This document shows, piece by piece, positions 26,369 to 32,413 of a stretch of DNA of 32,413 bases. Within the stretch, counting starts at the first letter, position 1. The number at the start of each line of letters is the position of its first letter. The translations under genes and the position numbers were made by a program. The notes beneath the pieces are model-generated. The model was not told the DNA's origin, searched no databases, and was given only the letters and a program-made list of their open reading frames with translations. This DNA comes from Alphaproteobacteria bacterium (GTDB taxonomy: Bacteria > Pseudomonadota > Alphaproteobacteria > Acetobacterales > Acetobacteraceae). The stretch is from the NCBI GenBank assembly GCA_016869715.1, contig VGDM01000026.1, positions 1 through 32,413 on the forward strand, given 5' to 3'.

Positions 26369-27607
26369 TCAGCTGCGGACCAGGCTGCACCCGCCGTCAT
26401 TGAGCGGGCGGAAAGCTTCGTCACGTTCCGTTGTTTGCAGCAGCTTGTAATAGTCGAAAGCGCCCCTGCTCTCTTCGGGCTTTTTGACCTCGAAAAGATA
26501 GGCCGGGTGCAGCTTGCGGCCATCGGGGCGGATGCTGCCAGGGCCGAAGCAATCATCATCGCAAGGAATGGCCTTCATGCGCGCAACCGTTGCCGCGCCA
26601 TTCTGCTTGGCTGCGGCGGCGCCCATGTCGGCAACCGTCTTCAGATAATGCAGCGGCGCGGCATAGGTGCCGGCATGATTCATGCAAAGTGCATTCTGGC
26701 CAATCTGTGGCCGGATGCGCGTAGAAAAGGCGCGGGTCCGGTCGTTCAAATCCCAATAGAAGGTTTCCGTACAGACCAGCCCCTGCGCCGTCTGCAAGCC
26801 AAGCGCATGCACATCGGGCAAGAACATCAGAAGACTTGCGAGTCTGGTCCCGCGCCGGGTGATACCAAATTCCGCGGCCTGCTTGATGCAGTTGATGGTA
26901 TCGCCACCCGCATTGGCAAGGCCGATGACCTTGGCGCGCGAAGCTTGCGCCTGCACCAAGAAGGACGAGAAATCAGTGGTGCCCGGGAAGGGTGTGCGCA
27001 CCTGGCCGAGAACCCGCCCGCCGGCATTACGCACAAAATTACCCGTATCGCGTTCCAACGCATGACCGAAGGCGTAATCCGCCGTGATGAAAAACCAGCT
27101 ATCCCCGCCCGCCTTCACGGTCGCACCGCCGGTGGATTTCGCGAGCATATAGGTATCATAGGTCCAATGCACGGTATTGGGCGTGCAGGCGCGCCCGGTC
27201 AGATCCGAGGTCGCGGTCGAGGTGCTTATGAATACCTTGTTCTTTTCGCGCACGATATCCGCGACAGCCAGCGCGACCGAGGAAGCGCCGCCATCAAGGA
27301 TCAGGTCAACACCTTCGCGATCAATCCATTGCCGCGTAAGATTTGACCCAACATCCGGGCGGTTCTGGTTATCGCCAAAAAGCACTTCGACATTGAAGCC
27401 GCGATTGCCCAGCTCGGCAGCCGCTTGGCGCGCACAGGCAAGTGAAGTCGGACCAGAAACATCGCGATACATGCCAGAAAAATCACACAATAGCGCCATC
27501 TTGATGGTATTGGCAGCCTGCGCCTTTGCGCTCCGCCAGGGCAGGCCACCAATGCCGGTGCCAATGCCCGCCCCGGCCGCAAGGGCCGTGCGACGTGTTA
27601 TATTCAT
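26369..27607 (-). CDS. Branched-chain amino acid-type ABC substrate-binding protein (orphan)
   Basis: This is a 412-residue periplasmic binding protein of the Leu/Ile/Val (LivK, peripla_BP_6) type. The start at 27607 follows GGGAGG and opens a Tat-like signal MNITRRTALAAGAGIGTGIG, cleaved near SAKAQA. Family segments include KMALLCDFSGMYRDVSGP, VLFGDNQNRPDVGSNLTRQW and WFFITADYAFGHALERDTG. Ligands in this family are amino acids, amides, urea or aromatic acids. No LivHMGF permease or ATPase genes lie in the window, so it must use a system encoded elsewhere or have a sensory role. Confidence 0.91.
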   Translation of the reverse strand: MNITRRTALAAGAGIGTGIGGLPWRSAKAQAANTIKMALLCDFSGMYRDVSGPTSLACARQAAAELGNRGFNVEVLFGDNQNRPDVGSNLTRQWIDREGVDLILDGGASSVALAVADIVREKNKVFISTSTATSDLTGRACTPNTVHWTYDTYMLAKSTGGATVKAGGDSWFFITADYAFGHALERDTGNFVRNAGGRVLGQVRTPFPGTTDFSSFLVQAQASRAKVIGLANAGGDTINCIKQAAEFGITRRGTRLASLLMFLPDVHALGLQTAQGLVCTETFYWDLNDRTRAFSTRIRPQIGQNALCMNHAGTYAAPLHYLKTVADMGAAAAKQNGAATVARMKAIPCDDDCFGPGSIRPDGRKLHPAYLFEVKKPEESRGAFDYYKLLQTTERDEAFRPLNDGGCSLVRS

Positions 27608-27796
27608 GACTTTTCCTCCCAAAACGGTTCTAAGCCTTTGCGGCTTGGCGAAGGCTACGCCTTTTGCAAGTAAGGTAAAGCCCCCGTTTATGCAACGATG
27701 AACGGTTTTTCAGGGTAAGTTTGAATATCGATAGTCGTTACCTTTTCCCCCCTTATCGACCGGCGTGGCCCGGCGCCACGCCAACTCATCAGCACG

Positions 27797-28768
27797 TCAA
27801 TCCGGGCGGATATTATTCTCCCGTACCACACGACCCCAGGTCGCGATTTGGGCAGAAAGGAATTGCGTAAAGGCGGCTTCGCCTTGCGGGTTGAGATCGA
27901 TGCCAAGGCCGATGATGCGTTGGCGGAGTTCTGGCACATCCAAGGCCTTGCGCACTGCCGCTTCCATGCGCGCCTTGATCGGCTCCGGCAGGCGCGCGGG
28001 GCCAAGGAAACCCCAAAAAGCCCGCGAATCAACCCCCGTAATGCCAAGTTCCGTCATGCTCGGCACATCCGGGATATTGGGGCTGCGCCTGGCGCTGGTT
28101 TGCGCAAGGGGCACCAGCGTGCCGGCATCAATATGCACGCCAATGGCGGGGCGGGTTGCGATCGGCAAATCCACCTCACCCGCCGCAGCCGCGACCGCAA
28201 GCGGCCCACCACCACGATAGGGCACATGCACCAGCTTGAAGCCGCCAGCGCGCTGGATAAGTTCCATGGTGAGATGCGCGAGGCTGCCATTGCCGATGGT
28301 GCCATAGGTGACGGTCTCGGGCTTGGTCTTCGCTGCCGCCACAACATCAGCAAAACTGCGATAGGGACGTGAGCGATGCGCGGTCAGCACCATGGGTGCG
28401 GTGCCGAACAATAAAAGCGAGGTCAAATCCCGTTCGGTATCAAAGCCCATATTCGGGATCAGCGCCGGATTAACCGCATGCGTGTCAAACACGATCAGCC
28501 AGGTATTGCCATCGGGCGCCGCACGCGCGACCTGCGCGGTGCCGAGTGACCCGGAAGCGCCGCTGCGATTTTCGACAATAAAGGGCACGCTAAATTCGGC
28601 CTGCAAATGGGGTTGCAGCAGCCTCGCCAAAGCATCGGTGGAACCGCCCGGTGGGAAAGGCACTACGATACGGACCGAGCCGCTGGGCCAAGCGGCTTGC
28701 GCTTTGGCGATATGCGGTGCGGCCAAAAGGCCGGGCATGGCGGCAAGGATGATGCGTTTGGTGATCAT
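27797..28768 (-). CDS. Bug-family tripartite tricarboxylate transporter receptor (copy 3)
   Basis: This is a 323-residue Bug/TctC receptor. The signal peptide spans about residues 1-24 (MITKRIILAAMPGLLAAPHI, ending AKAQA). It is followed by RIVVPFPPGGSTDALARLL, VENRSGASGSLGTAQVARA and GNGSLAHLTMEL. The segment LVHVPYRGGGPLAVAAAAG is the ligand-loop signature. GGGAG lies ten bases before the ATG. It starts 27 bases after the TelA stop on the same strand, so it may share the TelA transcript, although a functional link is not evident. Like the other two Bug genes it lacks TctA/TctB partners here. Confidence 0.92.
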   Translation of the reverse strand: MITKRIILAAMPGLLAAPHIAKAQAAWPSGSVRIVVPFPPGGSTDALARLLQPHLQAEFSVPFIVENRSGASGSLGTAQVARAAPDGNTWLIVFDTHAVNPALIPNMGFDTERDLTSLLLFGTAPMVLTAHRSRPYRSFADVVAAAKTKPETVTYGTIGNGSLAHLTMELIQRAGGFKLVHVPYRGGGPLAVAAAAGEVDLPIATRPAIGVHIDAGTLVPLAQTSARRSPNIPDVPSMTELGITGVDSRAFWGFLGPARLPEPIKARMEAAVRKALDVPELRQRIIGLGIDLNPQGEAAFTQFLSAQIATWGRVVRENNIRPD

Positions 28769-28795
28769 GTCAGATTTCTCCCGGTCTTTGGTGCT

Positions 28796-29857
28796 TCAGC
28801 TTTTTGGCGCGGGCGGTGTGGTTTTTGCGGCCATCAGTGCGCGTCTGATTTCGGCCTCGGCCTTGTCCAATTCAACCGCCGCATCGACACGCTGTAAGCG
28901 TGCACGTTCGGCAATAGTCAGGCTATCTCCAATGGTTGCCACCAGCAGCTGATTGGCCTGCTTCACCGCGGCCAGATCAAAAACGCCACGCTCGATTTCA
29001 TTCCGCGCCTCGGCATTACCCTGGCGGAGCCGCTCAGCATTCGCGGTAAGCAATTGATTGGTCAGGTCATTTGCCTGCTTCAGCATCTGGCCTGCATCGC
29101 GCATGCGCTGAATGGCGAGTGCTTGCGCCAATTGCTGGCGCCACAACGGCACGGTATTGGCGACCACGGATTGAATCTTTGCCGCCAGCGCTTTGTCATT
29201 TTCCTGAATGAGCCGGATGGAAGGCAGCGCCTGCATCGCAACCTGCCGCGTCAGGCGCAGATCATGGATGCGCCGATCAAGCTCATCACGCGCCGCGCGC
29301 AAATCCCGCAGCTTCTGTGCAGCGAGCGTATCCTCTGACGTTGCCTTCGCCTCCGCTTCCGGGATCGCGGTGCTGTCCGTGTTGTTCAGCACTATCTCGC
29401 CGGCCGCGATGTGATCGCCAAGGCCATGGAACCAATCAAGCGTTGCGCCATAGAGACGTTCCAGCTTTTCGACATCTTCCAACAGCCGCGTGCGATGCGC
29501 ATCCAGTTTGTCGCCAATCGCCTCGACCTGGTCCTTCAGCCCCTCATAGCGGCTGATCACCTGCGCGGCTTCGGCCCCCGCCTTGTTGAATAAGCGCGCA
29601 AAAAAACTCGGCTTTTCCACAAGCCCCGAAACGTCAAAGCCGCGCAGCGCGGTCAGCAAGTTGCCGAGTGTGTGCCCCGCCTCCGCCGCTTCGCGGTTTT
29701 TCGCCCCTGCCAGCATGGCATCGGCTGCCGCCGAGGCGCGGGTTTGCGCTTCTTGCCCGAAGCGAAGCACGGCAGCCGGGTCTGTCACGTCAAGCTGCGC
29801 GGCGAGGCGTTCAACCTCGGCCCGGCGTTCTTCAGCGGTGGTGACGATTTCGCTCAT
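28796..29857 (-). CDS. telA: TelA-family toxic anion resistance protein
   Basis: The 353-residue protein is mostly helical and coiled-coil-like. It carries the TelA landmarks: an NLLTALRGFDVSGLVEKPSF segment, then FARLFNKAGAEAAQVISRYE, and LRAARDELDRRIHDLRLTRQ followed by QALPSIRLIQENDKALAAKI and VPLWRQQLAQALAIQR. The family was named from plasmid tellurite resistance (KlaA/TelA), and homologues occur with XpaC-type proteins in many bacteria. The molecular role is still not settled; envelope stress is often suggested. The ATG overlaps the XpaC-like stop by four bases (ATGA), so the two are made together. Confidence 0.93.
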   Translation of the reverse strand: MSEIVTTAEERRAEVERLAAQLDVTDPAAVLRFGQEAQTRASAAADAMLAGAKNREAAEAGHTLGNLLTALRGFDVSGLVEKPSFFARLFNKAGAEAAQVISRYEGLKDQVEAIGDKLDAHRTRLLEDVEKLERLYGATLDWFHGLGDHIAAGEIVLNNTDSTAIPEAEAKATSEDTLAAQKLRDLRAARDELDRRIHDLRLTRQVAMQALPSIRLIQENDKALAAKIQSVVANTVPLWRQQLAQALAIQRMRDAGQMLKQANDLTNQLLTANAERLRQGNAEARNEIERGVFDLAAVKQANQLLVATIGDSLTIAERARLQRVDAAVELDKAEAEIRRALMAAKTTPPAPKS

Positions 29858-30564
29858 GAATAGCCTTCCTCGCGCAGCCTATCGGCCAGCACTTTCACTT
29901 GGATATCGAGTGCTGCGTTCTCCTCGGCGCGGAGGTCATCCCGCAAGCGCCGTGCAGCGGCCTCAAGATCACGTAGCAGCGCGCCAAGCGCGGGCGGTGG
30001 TGCCACGCCGGCTTCAAGCCGTGTCACGATGCGTTCCAGCCCATCCAGATGCACGGCGAGGAAGCGGCGCGCGCGGGCAATGCCTTCGGGCCGCGCTTCC
30101 AGATCATCCAGCGCCTGGCCAATCGCCTGCGCCACCGGGATCAGGCGCGGTTCATTGCCGCGCGCTGCGATGGCCGCAACCCCTGCCAGCCGGATGCGCG
30201 CATCCGCAAGCGGGCCAGAGGGCGGCGGCGGAGGTGGCGCGGGCGGCGCGGCTTCCGGGATTTCGGCATAAAGCAGCCGTGTGCCGCCCCAGGCGCCGAG
30301 CGCAAACAACGCCCCAATGATCGGCCCTGCCCCGGCGCCAAGCCCGGTGGCGAGGCCAGCCGCCACGCCCATGAGCATGGCGGCACGCTTGGCGTCGCCT
30401 TTCCTGCCGCGCTTCATCACGCGTGCAGCAATGAAGGGAAGGCCAATGCCGAGCAGGCAGCCAATCAGCGCTGTCTGGCGCATGGCAAACAGGTTGAACA
30501 GCGTGGCGGGAATCAGCGCTAGCCCCATCATCGGCAGCAGCCAAAGGCGCCAAAAACTATTCAA
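29854..30564 (-). CDS. XpaC-like (5-bromo-4-chloroindolyl phosphate hydrolysis family) membrane protein
   Basis: The 236-residue protein appears to start at TTG 30564, overlapping the stop of the small upstream ORF by four bases (TTGA). Hydrophobic segments lie at about 8-28, 31-48 and 63-96, followed by a proline-rich linker (PPAPPPPPPSGP) and a helical cytosolic domain with ARRFLAVHLDGLERIVTRLE. That layout and the adjacency to TelA match the XpaC family, which is named for an indolyl-phosphate phenotype of unclear enzymology. The start is inferred from the overlap. An ATG-initiated open frame reaches 30765 but runs out of frame through the small ORF. The family assignment is moderately sure. 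Confidence 0.75.
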   Translation of the reverse strand: MNSFWRLWLLPMMGLALIPATLFNLFAMRQTALIGCLLGIGLPFIAARVMKRGRKGDAKRAAMLMGVAAGLATGLGAGAGPIIGALFALGAWGGTRLLYAEIPEAAPPAPPPPPPSGPLADARIRLAGVAAIAARGNEPRLIPVAQAIGQALDDLEARPEGIARARRFLAVHLDGLERIVTRLEAGVAPPPALGALLRDLEAAARRLRDDLRAEENAALDIQVKVLADRLREEGYS

Positions 30565-30719
30565 AGCCCGAACACCGAAGCAACCGCACGCCAGAGCGCC
30601 AGCATGCCCGCCAAGGCCATGGTGCCGCCCAGCAGCATGAAGCCAAGCCAGCGCTTCAGGCCCACAGGTAGGGTTGGGGTCGGTGGCGCTGGCAAAGGCG
30701 CGTTGCGGTTTTGGCTCAC
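30561..30719 (-). CDS. Small single-pass membrane protein upstream of XpaC/TelA
   Basis: This is a 52-residue ORF starting at GTG with AAGGG five bases upstream. It has a polar, proline-rich N-terminus (SQNRNAPLPAPPTPTLPVG), a basic LKRW, and one hydrophobic helix (about 25-42) followed by LWRAVASVFGL. Its stop overlaps the XpaC-like TTG start by four bases. The XpaC stop and TelA start overlap in the same way, so three genes are linked by overlaps. That arrangement, the ribosome site and the membrane-helix composition argue that it is real. I know no family for it. It may be a small partner of the XpaC/TelA system. Confidence 0.65.
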   Translation of the reverse strand: MSQNRNAPLPAPPTPTLPVGLKRWLGFMLLGGTMALAGMLALWRAVASVFGL

Positions 30720-30781
30720 GAGCCCTTACATCGCCTTTGCGACGAGCCCTATCAAGACCGGCCATGAACAGGAGTTACACC

Positions 30782-31711
30782 ATGGAACAAATCGCCGTCA
30801 TCGGGGCCGGGTTGATTGGCCGTGCCTGGGCCGTGGTGTTCGCCCGCGTCGGACATAGCGTGCGGATTTGGGACCCGGTGACGGGGGTTTCTACAACGGC
30901 CCTCGGCCTTATCCGGCAGAGCCTGCAGGATTTGGCCGATGCCAGGCTGATCACCGAAGCGCCTGCCGTGATTGCCGCGCGCATCAGCGCTGCCGCCAGT
31001 ATGGAAGGATCTGTCGCGGGTGCTGCGCATGTGCAGGAAAACGGCCCGGAGCGGGTGGAGCCGAAGCGCGAGATTTTCGCGCGGCTTGATGCGCTGTGCG
31101 GGCCAGATGTGGTGCTGGCATCCTCAACCTCCGGCATTCCAGCCAGCGCCTTTACCGAGGGGCTGGCGGGGCGCGCGCGCTGCCTGGTCGCGCATCCGGT
31201 GAACCCGCCCTATCTGGTTCCCCTCGTGGAATTGGTTGGCGCGCCCTGGACCGCGCCGCAAGTGGTGGCACGCACGCGCGCTTTGATGGTGCGTGTGGGC
31301 CAGGTGCCGGTGACCGCGATGAAGGAAACCCGCGGCTTTGTGCTGAACCGGCTGCAAGGCGCATTGGTTGCCGAAGCCTTCCGCCTGGTGCGCGATGGCG
31401 TGATGAGTGTTGAGGATGTGGATGCCTGCGTGAAAGATGGGCTTGGGCTCCGCTGGTCCTTCATGGGGCCGTTTGAGACGATTGATCTGAACGCGCCGGG
31501 TGGGGTTGCGGATTACGCCGCGCGGTTCGGTGGGCTCATGGGCGCGATTACGGAGGAACAGACGCCGTTTTTGTATGATGAAGCAACAGTTTCGCGCGTC
31601 ACGGCAGAACGCCGCGCGGCACTGCCCTTGGAGAAAATTGGTGAGCGCTCGGCGTGGCGGGACCGGCGGTTGATGGGGGTGATCGGGCATAAGCGGAAGG
31701 TGGGGGAATAG
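30782..31711 (+). CDS. 3-hydroxyacyl-CoA dehydrogenase / lambda-crystallin-type oxidoreductase
   Basis: This is a 309-residue NAD-dependent dehydrogenase. Rossmann motif GAGLIG (8-13) is followed by the catalytic set of the family: Ser117 region in SSTSGIP, His138 and Glu150 in HPVNPPYLVPLVE, and Asn189 in GFVLNRLQ. The C-terminal helical domain is complete. At this length it fits the lambda-crystallin/L-gulonate or carnitine dehydrogenase branch as well as short 3-hydroxyacyl-CoA dehydrogenases, so the substrate is open. AGGAG lies seven bases before the ATG. It is divergent from the small-protein/XpaC/TelA operon, with 62 bases between the starts. Confidence 0.92.
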   Translation: MEQIAVIGAGLIGRAWAVVFARVGHSVRIWDPVTGVSTTALGLIRQSLQDLADARLITEAPAVIAARISAAASMEGSVAGAAHVQENGPERVEPKREIFARLDALCGPDVVLASSTSGIPASAFTEGLAGRARCLVAHPVNPPYLVPLVELVGAPWTAPQVVARTRALMVRVGQVPVTAMKETRGFVLNRLQGALVAEAFRLVRDGVMSVEDVDACVKDGLGLRWSFMGPFETIDLNAPGGVADYAARFGGLMGAITEEQTPFLYDEATVSRVTAERRAALPLEKIGERSAWRDRRLMGVIGHKRKVGE

Positions 31712-31755
31712 GCGCCGGTGAAGCGCTACCAGTGAGAAGAGGTCCTTGGATTCAA

Positions 31756-31768
31756 CTGATCCGATCAG
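31756..31768. promoter_or_regulatory. Perfect short palindrome before the decayed gene
   Basis: CTGATC-C-GATCAG is a perfect 13-base palindrome, 14 bases before the GTG that opens the decayed gene. It could be an operator half-site pair or chance. The rest of 31712-31781 shows nothing else recognisable. Confidence 0.25.
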
Positions 31769-31781
31769 GCGGAATTTTGAC

Positions 31782-32296
31782 GTGAACTACAATCAGGGCA
31801 CCATCTCGCGCAGAAAAATTTGGATAGTATGTGTGAGCGTTGGCATATTCTGGTTTTTCTTGTTGGCCTGCCACTAATCTATAGATTATACCTGAACTAT
31901 CGAGACACTCCCTTCAAGGTTGCCCATTATGGCGGGCTCGTGGTTGACCCAAAAAAACATCCTGGCTTTTCGGAAGTTGAACTTCCAAGGCCATGTCTGT
32001 GTTGGTAGACCCGAATATGATAGCGGCAATGGTGTTTTTATTACGAATTCAATGATATCGAACAGGTTCCTAGACCTTCAAGGGCTCTCAAAGTAAGAAA
32101 ACCCGATGACCTAGCCACTGCATTTGATGATCCAAAGCGCAATAATTTCTTTTTCATCTTGCTCGATCAGAATGGTGATTGCCGAGAGTATTCATTTTCG
32201 GTAGCGAAAGAACAGGGCGGTAAAGAATTTTTTTTTGTACACTCACGATATTCCCCTACAGTAACCGCATTTGAAGCGAGTTTCACGCGGGTTTGA
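31782..32296 (+). pseudogene. Decayed low-GC gene of unknown function
   Basis: This region is clearly lower in GC than the genes around it and can be read as one broken gene. A GTG start after GGCGGA opens a frame with a membrane or lipoprotein-like start (IWIVCVSVGIFWFFLLAC). The sense then passes to another frame (LIYRLYLNYRDTPFKVAHYG, to about 31985), to the first frame again (GHVCVGRPEYDSGNGVF), and finally to a long open stretch (about 32035-32296) containing FYYEFNDIEQVPRPSRAL and EYSFSVAKEQGGKEFFFVHS. At least two frameshifts are needed, the last near a five-T run at 32035-32039. An ATG at 31829 is an alternative start. No family is recognised. Composition and the adjoining transposase suggest acquired, decaying DNA. 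Confidence 0.55.
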
Positions 32297-32413
32297 GTTT
32301 GGCAGTTTTTGTCTGGCTGGTCACCTCCGTGTTGCTGATTTTTTGCATGTCCTTGGTGAATGCGCGGATGGGCGTGCGCCCATTCATGCCGCGGCCCTGA
32401 TGGGGCCGCCTGG
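32283..32413 (-). mobile_element. Transposase C-terminal fragment (integrase core, IS481/IS3-like), cut by window edge
   Basis: On the minus strand a frame enters from beyond the window edge and reads RRPHQGRGMNGRTPIRAF before a variable tail ending at TGA (32283-32285). RPHQGxxMNGRTPxxAF is the typical end of the integrase-core (DDE) domain of IS481- and some IS3-type transposases. Only about 43 residues are visible, so completeness and family cannot be judged. Its stop overlaps the end of the decayed plus-strand gene by 14 bases. Confidence 0.75.

Noticed and set aside
32371..32409. Two GC hairpins near the right edge resembling terminators
   Set aside because: They lie inside the minus-strand transposase frame (RPHQGRGMNGRTP) and are not followed by a T-run.

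Overview
The window looks like a high-GC alphaproteobacterial chromosome segment, probably from the Acetobacteraceae (Roseomonas-like). This is inferred from gene content: three Bug-type tricarboxylate receptors, a CaiB/acyl-CoA dehydrogenase pair, a CoxSLM-type molybdenum hydroxylase, a Dpp-type ABC importer with two binding proteins and short alphaproteobacterial flagellins. It is metabolic accessory DNA dominated by solute capture and catabolism of organic acids. No rRNA, tRNA, CRISPR array or prophage was seen. Both edges carry insertion-sequence-like sequence: an IS-terminus-like stretch at 1-127 and the C-terminus of an integrase-core transposase at 32283-32413.

Left part (1-6.5 kb): a small truncated membrane ORF, a quinone oxidoreductase, a Bug receptor, a coupled CaiB CoA-transferase/acyl-CoA dehydrogenase pair and a second Bug receptor, all on the minus strand. 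A divergent Asp/Glu-racemase-like gene follows. This reads as an acid uptake and CoA-activation module.

6.5-9.6 kb: two tandem flagellin genes, both broken. Copy 1 has a frameshift and two stops; copy 2 has one stop. All three stops fall at or near glutamine positions. The spacer between them holds a long nested inverted repeat. A strong terminator then separates them from a two-domain cold-shock protein with an Arg/Gly-rich repeat linker.

9.6-25.8 kb: one long minus-strand cluster. In transcription order it runs: 3-hydroxyisobutyrate dehydrogenase-like, aldehyde dehydrogenase, two family-5 binding proteins, Dpp-like permeases B and C, ATPases D and F, molybdenum hydroxylase S, L and M subunits, an AtzH-like NTF2-fold protein, a 2-hydroxychromene-2-carboxylate isomerase-like protein and a DadA-like oxidase. 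Several genes overlap by 1-4 nt. The set suggests import and oxidation of an amine- or amide-containing compound, but the substrate cannot be read from sequence.

25.8-32.4 kb: a lone GtrA-like membrane protein, an orphan branched-chain-amino-acid-type binding protein and a third Bug receptor. Next is a stress-type operon of a previously unlisted 52-residue membrane protein, an XpaC-like protein and TelA, joined by 4-nt stop/start overlaps. A divergent 3-hydroxyacyl-CoA dehydrogenase follows, then a low-GC decayed gene running into the transposase remnant.
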